Below are positions 21,561-32,621 of a stretch of DNA of 64,000 nt, piece after piece. Under the pieces are notes generated by a model, which did no database searches, was not told the origin of the DNA, and was given only the letters and a program-made list of their open reading frames with translations. The DNA comes from Termitomyces sp. T153. Lineage: Eukaryota > Basidiomycota > Agaricomycetes > Agaricales > Lyophyllaceae. Position 1 is the stretch's first letter. Each line of letters begins with the position of its first letter. The position numbers were made by a program, and so were the translations under genes. The stretch is taken from NCBI GenBank assembly GCA_018296165.2, contig JACKQL020000019.1:310001-374000 (forward strand). Direction: 5' to 3'.

Positions 21561-22704
21561 TGTCAGGTTCTGCTGACCATGGGGCCTCAGCTACACTGGG
21601 TGAGTCCTTACTAGGTGGATGTGATTCTCTGCACTGACAACTGGGCACTCAGAGGTGTTTCAAACACTGGGGACTTGTGAGGATAGCCAGAGGAAATTGA
21701 TCTGGGCAAGTCTGGGGAGGTCCAGAGGAGTAGAGAATGAGTTGCGGGGAAGGGGGATGGGCTTGGTGGGGTTCAGGCATAAGTCTGTGTGTGAGTATTG
21801 TGGGTGTGGAGGAGGCAGAGGCTATGTGGATGACAGGAGCGGAGCTGGAGTTCTGATGGGGGATTAACAGGGATTGATGGGGTTCGGAGCTGAGCGTATA
21901 GCAGGGTCTGGGGTTGGTAAAGAGTGTCGGAGGTTTGTAATTGTAACTGCGGAGTTTGTGAGGATGTTATGGTCAAGAGGACTTGAACACAATAGACAGA
22001 ATCAAATGAGGCAAGACAGAGTCAAACAAAATGAGACAAAGACAAGATGAGAACAAGAATAGATTCAGGTGGAGACACGGAACAATAACAAAAAGATAAT
22101 GGAATAGAGACAAGATAAGACCGGGAGACTGAGAATAAGGAAAATGAGACACAGGACACAAAACACAAGAGGAAACAATCAGAAACACATCAGGAAAGGC
22201 CAGTAAGTAGGTAGATAATCTCAAGACTAGAGTATGAGGAGCTATTCTATGTCTTATATACTGACTACTGAAGAGCTCCGGGGATGTCGGCTGTGGTGGT
22301 GAGGCTTGGCGGAGCTTGACGGAGTCGACGGGTGTCAGTTATGACCAGAGGGCAGGCCGCATTGATATGTTGATGGGATCAATTGTGATGCAGTCTGTTC
22401 CGAGGTCGTCGTGATACCCCAGGGTAAGTTGGGGGAGCCAGGGTGTTGAGTTGATGATGTGTAATGGGGTCAGGCATGGTGGGGGAGTGGTCCCAGGGGC
22501 TCAGGAAGTCCAGGGGAAGCGCCGGCAGCTGCGGGGAAGACATTGGAGTTGGCCAGGGGGCCGTTGGAGTTAGCTGAGAATGCATCGGAGTTAGCCAGAG
22601 TAGGCACAGAGTGCTGGGGAAGTTTGACAAAGCATCAGGGGGGGTTCCGGGGGGACGGGGGTTTGTCAGGCGATGTACAAGGCTTCAGGGAATGGGTTGT
22701 GACA
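21561..22704 (-). mobile_element. Solo LTR of family A, CpG-containing
   Basis: Plus strand TGTCAGGTTCTGCTGACC to GGGTTGTGACA, 1,144 bp, flanked by the exact duplication GTGAG (21,556-21,560 and 22,705-22,709). The insertion point is inside a GTGAGGTTGGGTCTGG repeat unit. It keeps many CpG sites (for example GGAGTCGACGGGTG), unlike the older family-A copies, so it arrived late. Confidence 0.88.
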
Positions 22705-22840
22705 GTGAGGTTGGGTCTGGATCTCAGCATTGAGTTAGAATATCAAGGACCTAACCAAACAAAGTTTTGTTGGGTCTGGAACTTAGCAAGAGCTATAGGC
22801 CTGTGCCAAAGGCATGGACCATAGCTTGTTAATTTATATC
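22705..22840 (+). repeat. Repeat unit and hairpin module continuing after the LTR
   Basis: GTGAGGTTGGGTCTGG units, then GAGCTATAGGCCTGTGCC-AAA-GGCATGGACCATAGCTTG, the same tail as at 17.7 and 20.3 kb. Confidence 0.65.
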
Positions 22841-23829
22841 TTACAATATTATCAATACTTTATTTATTATATAAGATGATCTGTTGTTTGAACACTACAT
22901 ACAGGAATCCTAGTGATTGGGATACTTCTGTTATTATGTGTACTTGAGACCTCAAGACATAACCAAGTTGCAAATACTTACCAAAAACTTTATAAATGTG
23001 TCATCTGCAGTTGCCTACAAAAATTACAAAGCAGTCAAAAGACCAATCTCATACACATTCAGAAGTGCAGGATACCAGTTACTACATCAATTCTACTAAC
23101 ACTGCAAAAGTCTCAATGGTGCTCAGGCTGCTTGGGCCTCAAAAAATTACCACAAACACTATAGGTCATCTCCTAAAAGATTCTTGAAGAGCTTGAAAAG
23201 GTTAGCAGATAGTATATACTGATAGAGATGTACCTCAACTACAGGAAATATCAATTTTAAAATAGCAGCAGTAGAAACAAAGAGAATATATAAGTCCACA
23301 GGAGGAGGTACAGAGGGATGCAGCACATGTTTTGGACTGAGCAATATGGTCAAGTGTCTTTAAACTATGTGGATTCATACCTCCTTCATATTGCATACCT
23401 CCTCCTAGCTCTACTTTCTCTGCCTAATCATAACTCACCTAATATGGTCTTTTGCTCTGATTTAGCCATGTCTTCAGCTACAGCTTCTTCAGCCATCTCC
23501 TATACCATGGCTTCTGGCTTCTGCAGATTCTGATCAACCAATACCTCAGAGACCACACCCACTCTCAGAGAGGCTTGCACTTGACTACTCCAGCTCTGCA
23601 TAGATGAGCACACCTTGCAGCTTGGGAAGGCAGGGTATTCTCATCCCACAGTGAAGGATTTTGCCAAGCTTGATAAGGAAGCAGTCTATAGCAATGAGGG
23701 TCCTTGAGTCTCTACCTGTCAGGAGGTGGAGTCTCCTACAGATAACATATCACGGCCAGTATGTCCAGAGACCAATCTGACCTCCAGTCATTCAGCCCAA
23801 GATTCCAGACTGAATCTGCCCCCTGCAGC
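22841..23829. other. Unrecognised AT-rich stretch with decayed frames
   Basis: Overlapping plus frames at 22,913-23,187 (for example SSAVAYKNYKAVKRPISYTF) look like coding remnants in shifting frames. I recognise no family. No tRNA or terminal repeat was seen. Confidence 0.3.
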
Positions 23830-24750
23830 TCTGATTGTCCAACATCTCCAAAGCTCAACCAATTCCAACTATTCTGTCTAGTCCTGCATGCCAACCTCCC
23901 TTAACCCCTGCTTGTTTGAACCACAATACCTCCCATAGGACCACACCTCTTGCAATCAATGAAGTTCACTTTCCTATGCTGCCTGCTCTGGCCTCCAAAT
24001 GTCATGTGGATAAATGTCATCATTGTTCCCCAGAACACCATGTTACTTTGCAGGAGATCAATGCCTTACTCCACTCTGCTCAGCTGCAGTTGCCCACTTC
24101 CTATCTAGGTAATCACCCTCAACATCCCCCTCCTCCCTCTGATTCCATAACCATTTCTTGTGCAGCCCTACAGTGCCTTCTTCAGGGTTTCAACACAGGC
24201 ATGACCAGTGCACAAATCCAGGGCTTGATCCCTTCCACTGATGCCCAGCTTCCCAAGAAGCCTCCACCCCCATCCATTCAGGATCTGTTTCCTCTTTCTC
24301 CACAGGCAATCCTTTTTCCACACTGTTATGGAGTGCTCAGTCCCTTTATGCTGCTTCCATGCAGGCTGGTCTACTCCCCCCTCCTTTGGGGATTACAGGA
24401 GGTACTCTGCCTCCCTTCTTCCAATGAGCTATACTCACCTTCCTCTATAATTTGCAGGTGCTAGTTCAGCCCCTTGGCATTTCTAGGACTCATCCTATTG
24501 CCACTCATCCTCTCCCATCCAGCCAAACCTCACCTCCATGTGGGAGGACTCTAAGAATATTCCCACTTCTTCCAACATTCACCAGAAGTCATCCCAAAAG
24601 AGATAATTGAACAGGGTCTGTGCAAAGAAGAGGAAGACATCTTCCTCTAACTCAGATGATCTGCCATCATCTAGCTCTCATCCTGACGAATGGAAAAGGT
24701 CTTTAATGGGTGAAGAGACAGAGTTGATAAAGATGCTGAGAGAATAACAG
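23830..24750 (+). pseudogene. Unidentified proline-rich coding relic
   Basis: A plus frame opens MSNISKAQPIPTILSSPACQ and includes CHVDKCHHC. After a frame change near 24,330 a second frame continues with AGLLPPPLGITGGTLPPFFQ. The end is KKRKTSSSNSDDLPSSSSHPDEW, a basic then serine-rich tail. CpG depletion, stops and frame changes mark it as transposon-derived and dead. It might be a gag or LINE ORF1; I cannot decide. Confidence 0.4.
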
Positions 24751-24759
24751 TATACATGC

Positions 24760-25857
24760 AGCATAGACCTTAGTGAATATGTATCCAATGTCAATTACTT
24801 TCCTCAGGACGGAAAACATTGTGGCTATTCAGAGCAGAGACAGCAAACTCCCTCCACGTCAAACATGCTTTTTACATAAGGCATCCGAAATTTTTCCGAC
24901 AATCCGATTATACCTACTCGGACTGATGAAAGGGAGGATAGTCTATGGGGAGCAAGATATATAATACTGATCGAGGCCATTTACTGGTATCACCGCAAGT
25001 CTCCGTTGTTTTGAAAGAGATGGCACCAGATAACCTTCTCTTAGCAGGATGCATTCGAAGGGAAAGGAAGAGACCAAAGCTCAATTTGACGGATTACATC
25101 TCCTCCCTCTGTAGGTTTACAGAGTCGTGGTATGTCTTGAGTCAGGGTGGAGATGTTTCTGCGCGTTCTGAGCGGAGGGGTACGTTATGGACTGCCAGCG
25201 AATCTGGATGACAGATGAGCATATTGAAGCAGAGTCATCGACAGCCTCTATCTGCATGTATATGCAGGATACCCTTAGTTTTCATGTATTCGACATGGAA
25301 GAAATTGCACAGGACAGGATATGAGCACGATGCGAACCCCAGACTGGAATCCACACTCGATACGTAGCGCAACACATGAGAGCTCCTGCTCCTTCATTTC
25401 TTGGTAGTGAGGATAAAATGTCTGACGCAACTTTGGGCATGAAAGGTCGTGGTACGTTGCGACTTGCGAGTCAGTGTTCAGAGAGGTTGGAAGTGTGGAC
25501 GGCTGTACCGGCTCGAACGGACTTGAACGTGATTTCTTGATTGTAAAGGTCCGGAAACATTCGGCAATCAAAACGAATTTTTCCTAGTCCGAACACTGAC
25601 TGCCCTCTTGAATTCGACCCATCATCATCTCGTCGCGTCCAAGGTAAGCTGTCAGTTTGTATTCTCAGGCCTTTCCATGTGCCCCAGAAGCAGCGGAGGA
25701 ACCTGCCGTGATATAGACGGCGGCAGATCAGCCACTGGATGAACTTGTGACACATGTCCATTTAGCAGGCGGTTGGCATTAAAATATCTACCGCCAGCGT
25801 CTCCCCACATTATCACTTGACTTTGTCGTGATACGCTAATCTGGGGTCACAGCGGCG
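24760..25857. other. Unique sequence upstream of isocitrate dehydrogenase
   Basis: CpG returns at about 24,850, marking the border between transposon island and gene-bearing DNA. Minus-strand frames of under 100 codons at 25,275-25,761 show no recognisable domain. The final few hundred bases probably hold the promoter of the dehydrogenase. Confidence 0.4.
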
Positions 25858-27590
25858 ATGTTGACACTGCAAATTCGCAACTTATCTGGTCTTCTTGTCA
25901 GACGAACGTGGAAGCCATCTTACACCAATACCCGTGCCTTTTCTACTAGTTTTTCCCGGTTCCGTGAGTATTTCTTCGGCATCGGTTCTTTCACTATAGT
26001 TGACCTCCCTACAGAAATGGCTCAGAAGATTGTCGTGAAAAATCCTGTTGTGGAGCTTGATGGAGACGAAATGACCCGGATTATCTGGCAGAAGATTCGG
26101 GAAGAGGTGTGCAGAGTTCACAATCTGAAAGATCACACTCGTTGATGATGGTATTTTTTCACTTAGCTTATTCTCCCTTATCTCCAAGTCGATATCAAGT
26201 ATTTCGATCTCGGCCTGGAATACCGGGACAAGGTCTGTAGTAACCTCGATATCGCAGTATTCGACTTAGAACTCTCCAGACTAATGACCAAGTCACTATC
26301 GATGCTGCCAATGCCATTCTGGAGCACAGCGTCGGTATCAAATGTGCTACTATCACACCCGACGAGGCTCGCGTGAAGGAGTTCAATCTCAAAGAGATGT
26401 GGAAGAGCCCGAACGGAACTGTGCGTTTCATTACGTGCCCTCATCTCGCTTCTGGTTAAGCTGTCACTAGATCCGAAACATCCTTGGAGGCACTGTCTTC
26501 CGCGAGCCCATCGTGCTAGAACGGATACCGAAGCCTGTTCCTGGCTGGGTGAAGCCTATCATCATCGGACGACATGCGTTTGGTGATCAGTATCGATCCA
26601 CCGACTTCGTCGCTCCCGGACCTGGCAAACTTCAACTTGTCTATACTCCTACGGATGGCTCGGTCCCAACAACCTTGGATGTCTATGACTTCCAAGGACA
26701 GGGTGTTGCAATGAGCATGTACAACACTGACGAGGTGCGTTTCTTCATACTGAACTGTATCTATGCAGCTGACCCACTCTTCGTGATCAGTCCATCACAG
26801 GATTTGCCCATTCATCCTTCAAGATGGCTCTCGCTAAGAAGATGAACCTGTTCATGTCCACCAAGAACACCATCCTGAAGAAGTATGATGGCCGCTTCAA
26901 GGACATCTTCCAGGAAATCTACGATACCACGTACAAGGGCGATTTCGAGGCAGTTGGTACCTACTATGAGCACCGTCTCATCGACGACATGGTTGCACAG
27001 GCGATTAAGTCTGACGGTGGCTTCGTTTGGGCATGCAAGAACTACGACGGTGACGTCCAAAGTGACATCCTCGCCCAGGGCTTCGGAAGCTTGGGTATGA
27101 TGACCTCGGAGCTCATCACGCCCGATGGACGCGTCATTGAAAGCGAGGCTGCACATGGTGCGTTTCGCTTCATACTTCGAGAGACCTCTACCTTATTCTC
27201 GTTTCTAGGTACCGTGACGAGACACTATCGCGAGTGGCAAAAGGGCAATGAGACATCTACAAACCCCGTCGCCTCGATTTTCGCCTGGACCAGAGGACTT
27301 CTTCATCGTGCCAAGCTCGACGGTAACGATGCCCTTCGACAATGGTGTGAAGACCTTGAGAGTGCCTGTGTCGAGGTTATCGACAAAGATGGAATCATGA
27401 CGAAGGATCTGGCCCTTGCCATTCACGGAAAGAACATGAAGAGGGAGCACTGGGTTGTTACTAACGTATACATGGACCATGTCAAGGTACGTGATGCTTG
27501 TTTGTTACTCCAATGGTGAAACTCACCCTTGAAACCCAATTCTAATAGGCCAAGCTCGACGAAAAAATTATTAAGAGGTCGAGGCTGTAG
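25858..27590 (+). CDS. NADP-dependent isocitrate dehydrogenase, mitochondrial/peroxisomal
   Basis: Oxidatively decarboxylates isocitrate to 2-oxoglutarate, making NADPH. Exons: 25858-25963, 26015-26106, 26167-26232, 26280-26420, 26471-26734, 26791-27157, 27209-27486, 27549-27590; all splices are GT-AG and in frame, giving 451 aa. The start gives a basic, serine-rich presequence ([20 protein letters not shown]...) typical for mitochondria. The mature part starts [20 protein letters not shown]. Substrate and cofactor regions are typical: [87 protein letters not shown]. The last residues, KRSRL, end in a peroxisomal PTS1-type tripeptide (SRL). An internal ATG at 26,017 could give a presequence-free form. 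Product identity is secure; dual targeting is inferred. Confidence 0.95.
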
Positions 27591-28494
27591 TAATTTATCG
27601 ATAGATCTGAAGGATACAATCTAGAACAGGGACCAATCCGTTATATACGATTTTAACGACTAAAGATGGATTCTGATTGCAGTAACATCTACCTATCGAC
27701 TTGTCTTTGCAATGGAATTTGATTATATTCGCGGCTTACGACTCGTTCACCCTTACTCTTATAGTTGCGTCTATTCTAACTTGGCAAACTCCTCCCTGCT
27801 TCTCGTCTATATAAATGATAATATGACCACAAATAAGTGGCGATGTACCGCTATTAACCCAACTCAACTCTCCTTGGGTTCCTGCTGACGAACGATCGGC
27901 CTTATTCTGCTTTTCTATCCCGAAGTACACGGCGGTGCAACCATCGCACTTGTGTAGACGAGTAAAGGTCAAAGTCAGTGTAGCTATAGTGGAGTAGCCA
28001 ATATGCTGAAAAGACACAAGGTCTATATGTCGTATTAAATCAACGGCAATGGCTGGTTCTGTGGAACGGAGTTGCTCGGAGGACCAGATCTAGAGTTGAT
28101 GCCGACATCGGACAATAGAAATGAGCTTCCGATGTAAATAATGAGTCGTCTCAGAAAGGCTGCTCGCGATAACGACCCATGGCCACAGCGTATACCAACA
28201 ACCAACTTCCAAGATACTGCCACGTCATTTGAATCAACAATCTAAATATCCATTCATGAAATTTGATTGAAGTGCAGAATACATATGGAACTACATGTAC
28301 ATAGAGATGCAGGGAAAAAATTGTAAAAAACGCCGATGATCGATCTTGATATACACAAAAGGAGGCGATGATGTGGAAGCTTGAGCAATTCCATCTGCGC
28401 TCAAAAGGACACTGGCTAGGGATCCTGGATACTGCAGTCTTGATGCATATTTCGACGGGAATTATGAGGCCTCGATCCTGATCTATCACTGGGA
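27591..28494. other. Intergenic, between convergent genes
   Basis: The 3' ends of the dehydrogenase (plus) and the 510-aa gene (minus) face each other here. No open frame longer than 112 codons and no repeat was seen. Confidence 0.5.
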
Positions 28495-30129
28495 TTACAC
28501 AGAAGCACCACTGACATCGATGGGTTCCTCTGCCAGTATTCCCAACTCGGATCGGTCAAAAACATATTTGTCTAAGTGGCCGGACCCAAACAACGTTGAT
28601 GGTGGTGTAAGGCCACCGTCAAATCCGATAAGATACTCGTTGGCCTGGCCATCAGGTAGTCCAAAGGTACCGCTGTTACCATCACAAAGTACCTGCTTTT
28701 CTGCATATGGCGATGGTGTAGGTGCGAAGTTGGTGATAAAAGATTCCTCTGTATACTGGGAAGACGATGATTCGGAGCTGGTATCATAAGTGTCCCGCCA
28801 GGGTGTCGCTAGAGATCCAGAAGACGCCAAATCTTCAATCACTGTTCTGTAGTCGGATGCAACGGTCTGGGGATGCGAGGGGCCAGCCTGAGGGGTGCTG
28901 CTTTCATTAACGCCGAGAGCGGAGCTAAAATGCTTCAACGTGGACTCTGGGACGCCCCACTCGATGAGCTTCTGAACAACCTCTTCGTCCGACAGTGATC
29001 GAATAAAGTCTTCTCGGTCTCTCAGTTCTTTGTTGGAGTTTTTAGCTTCAGAGAATTTGTCGCTTATGAATTTCGGAATGCCCCACTTCCTGATCGCATC
29101 GACAGTCTCTTTTTCCGAAAATTGGTAGGTGAGAATGTGCTTTTGCAGGGCCTGACATATTCTGACATGTCCTGGGAGACGACGCGGACGAGTGATCCTG
29201 TAAATTATCTTTAGATCATGGCGGCAAATAAAGGATGCGGTATATCTACCTTCTAGTGCAGAAAGGACAGTGAACAGGGTCAAAATCCGCTTTCTTAGGC
29301 ACCCGTGGTGTACGGTCTGCCATACGATGTGCATGTGTCGAAAGTGTAGGGTTCTGTCGTCTCTCATCATTCTCGACGAAGGACACACTTCTCTTCCTTT
29401 TTACTACATGCGTGGTGTGGGGTACAAGAGGCGATGAGTCTGAGGATTGATATGAGTCGGAGAATTGATTCGCTGGGCTATAAAAGTCCCCACTGATACC
29501 TGCTGATGCGGGGCCTTCGAAAAATAGTCCGTTGTGATTCGGTAGGCACGACGATCCCTGTGGCGCATCTCGCGCTGGCATGGAGACCTGGTATTCCATG
29601 TAACCCAGTAGTTGTTGGTCCAAAGGATATTCCTGTAAGCCTTCCAAGGTTTCCTGCAATAAAGACGATGATGTCTGTGGCGCATCAAGCTCTGACACAG
29701 GGACATTATGATTGTCACCAAAAAAAGTGGAAGGCGATGTCAACTCTGGGAGATTTTGCGCGTAGAAGCGGGGGATATAAGGGCCGCCGGAAGTGGAAGG
29801 CGATGCCAACTCTGGGAGATTTTGCACGTAGGAGCGGGGGATATAAGGGCCGCCGGCGCTACCGCCCGTCAGCGTCGTGCGCGTTGTCATACTGTCGAGT
29901 GGCACAGACGTATATTGAGGATTCGCACTTGGTGGAATTCCGGACCACGAAGTAGCTGTGGGATATTAGCTCAATGCATCACACCACGATTCGGCACTGA
30001 CTCACCTAAAGGATAGTCATATTGGGTTCGGAGAGTTTGGATATTGTTCACCATGCATTGGCCCCCATTGCAATGATTGTACGGGTAGCCGCGAAGATAT
30101 CTAGTGCGAGGCTGACCGGCTGGATACAT
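28495..30129 (-). CDS. Uncharacterised 510-aa protein with a C2HC-like finger and internal repeats
   Basis: Three exons on the minus strand: 30129-30006, 29955-29250 and 29197-28495. Both introns (50 and 52 bp) are GT-AG and keep the frame. The start MYPAGQPRTRYLRGYPYN is the first ATG of that frame. Residues about 48-91 hold a 22-residue unit, GGPYIPR.Y.QNLPEL.SPST, twice in tandem. Near residue 270, HCPFCTRR...GHVRIC has the Cys-x2-Cys...His-x3-Cys pattern of a zinc finger. After it come two related helical segments: ETVDAIRKWGIPKFISDKFSEA and EEVVQKLIEWGVPESTLKHFSSA (part shown). The rest is Ser/Pro-rich. KRKRS near residue 225 could be a nuclear signal. A DNA- or RNA-binding regulator is possible, but no family was recognised. 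Confidence 0.7.
29726..29857 (-). repeat. Two tandem 66-bp copies inside the 510-aa gene
   Basis: 29,726-29,791 and 29,792-29,857 differ at four positions. The unit is a multiple of three and encodes 22 residues, so the duplication lengthened the protein without breaking the frame. Confidence 0.9.
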
Positions 30130-30260
30130 GACTATCTATGGTAGAAGGACGCGGGTAATGCTTTATTGCTTGGGCATGGAAGGTTATTGTCCAAACTTAC
30201 TGTTGATAGGAAGCCAGCTATGCCACTCTAGAATCACGAACGCTTTGAGTTTGAGTGAGA

Positions 30261-30330
30261 TACAGAGGGACAAGAAAGGAAGGTGTAAGAGAGAGAGGAA
30301 AGGAGAGGAGAAGAGAAGAGAATGAAGGAG
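30261..30330 (-). promoter_or_regulatory. Pyrimidine-rich tract upstream of the 510-aa gene
   Basis: The coding (minus) strand is almost pure C/T for about 70 bases, 130-200 bp before the ATG. CT-rich tracts close to the transcription start are common in fungal promoters. Confidence 0.45.
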
Positions 30331-32621
30331 GCTAATGTGATAGGAAGACGACGGATGAGCGTATAAAAACACTTGGTTCTCGAGAGATTGATTGTAGATT
30401 GAAAGAGCGTCGCGTCGATTCAACCAAACTATGTTTGTCCAATCCTGCATGTGACCGTTCCGAGGCAATTGTGTCGGAAGTGATGGGCCAGGGAACCACT
30501 GTTAGAAAATATTCGACCACGTGGACCACAGTGGTTTCAATTGTTCCTGGTACAATCGCCATACTTTTTTCATCCCACGATGAGACATACCAAGGATTGG
30601 CCGCACATCTTGCGCTTAGTACGTCCTGAAAAAAGTCACAGTGGAGAGGAGGACTTGCATAGTAACGTTCAGAAAATATTCCATTTAACGAGTCCCCGCA
30701 CCTCTTACTTACCAGTTGATCCATCGTATATCAATCCTTGATTCTTTACATCATTCAAGATCCATCGCAGCAAGGAAACTTGACATCGAGATTTCTATCT
30801 TGTCACGACTCACCATCTTCGACAGGACCTATCCTATCAAAGCGCTCTAAAAAGCCGAGTTTGATAACAACTGAACTGAATGTCCTGCAGTTTTTGTAGG
30901 TCCACAATGATGTGAGGTACTTACCTTAAAACGTCAGGTTATATTAAGCACAGAATTGTGCTAGTAATAACCAGAACGATTTCAATCGTCCATCAAGGTA
31001 AGAATGAGATGAGAAGTGACGATATACACCCTTAAACATGTACAGCAGCACCAGAGAACCATCTGGTCCGCTTCTTAGACTCTGGAATTACTCCATTATT
31101 TCCTAAAGCAACCAGAGTCTCAACTCGAGTCCTACAACTTCCTCAGCATCTAGCACGTGACTTCAATACTTTTCGAGTGCAGATAGGTCATATGCCACAG
31201 GTGGAAACTGTTTAAATGATGGAAGCGAGGTATCTGATGAACACTCGACGAACTCTATTTTGGGATGAGTAGAAAGTTGGATACCTGCCTTTTATACGAG
31301 GAGGCGGCATCTTTCGGCTACTTGTCCAATACCGATCAATGCATTGAGATGGCGTATTCAGAACTGGAGTGGAATTTTGTTAGCGCCACGTGTGTGGCGA
31401 GTGAATTCTGGAAAGTCGGATTCGCCCGGAAACTCCGAACATAATTCTTCTCCGAATTGAATTCACTGCCCATGCTGGGTTTACATATGCACACAAGCCT
31501 CAGTCAGCCAGGATACAATAATGGTGAGTGTTGAGGAGACAGGGGATTAATCTGATAGACCGAGCTCAAGCTGGTAGTTCTCTGTCGGTCGTTGAAACTT
31601 GAACTTTTTACGCTGAACAATAAGATTCTCTTGTTTGAGTACAAAGGACTCTGTGGAGGCTTGGGGCATTGATAATCCTATCTCAGATTCTGCTATTTGG
31701 CCAATACTACATAAGGTTTCAGGTGCTGAAGCCTTTGGAGGATCATTTGTGCTCTGCTCAAGGTTTATCGACATCGTCCAGATCGAGCCGCCAGATATGA
31801 CCAAAAGCAGTAATATCCGCCACCTAATTGAATTCTCAGCTTACTTCAGGCCATCGTCACCCCTTTTCGTATCCCCCTCAGCTATTTTCTCATTAACAAG
31901 TCTACGAGTCTTCTTTATTTTGGATCCAGCTCCTAGCATGTCTCTAGACTCGGCTGGTGAGTTTTACTGCACACCCATGTGCTGGTCTGCTCATGTTCTT
32001 CCTGATGCTGCTCAGAGGGTCACCAAAGATACACAAACGTTGACATCGCCTCGTGCATTTAACGTTGAAAATAATCTGACCTTTCGTAAGGGAGATACAA
32101 TATAACCAATATTAACATATGCCCCAGGCCTTCTTCATCGTGCGTCCCGCCATAGGAGTAATTACGAACATTTTGACGATCTTAATCGACGACTGGAGAC
32201 CCAAAGTTTTACGCTGGAATAACGGAGAAAGAGCTTATATATGATCACCCTTTTCAAGGCGCTGAAACGCGATGGGATCTGAGAAGAGGAAGTTGTGAAC
32301 TTGGCAAAGTTTTCGATCGGGCCGTTACTCGAGGGTGCCGCTGATGAACGGTATCCAAAGATATAGTACATTGCTTCAGAGTCGATTCATGGGTTCAATC
32401 TTTGCCAAGTCTCTTTCAGCGTAAGCTAGAATGTTCCAATTTCTTTCTAAGTGGACGACAACAGCGTTGTTCATCATCAGTGAACTCATCGACGTCTCAG
32501 GAAGCCTTGGGTTCAACGCTTCCCAAGTTATGCCTCCCTGAGAACACAGTTTACCACCCGCCGCCACCATCGTCATGCTCTGCTGCTGCTGCATCTTCCT
32601 TGACAGCCAACCATGTCATTT
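30331..32621. other. Long intergenic stretch, no gene supported
   Basis: CpG-containing unique DNA. The longest frames are 130 codons (30,724-30,332, minus) and 156 codons (31,635-32,105, plus). Neither has a recognisable domain, splice context or convincing composition. A short gene could be hidden; I cannot support one. Confidence 0.35.

Noticed and set aside
25858..27590. Isocitrate dehydrogenase as part of a metabolite gene cluster with the P450
   Set aside because: They are about 26 kb apart, separated by a transposon island, and no backbone synthase is present.
30332..30724. 130-codon minus-strand frame as a gene
   Set aside because: No recognisable domain, no splice context, and it lies in the promoter region of the 510-aa gene.
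31635..32105. 156-codon plus-strand frame as a gene
   Set aside because: No domain or conserved motif; overlapping frames on the minus strand are equally open.
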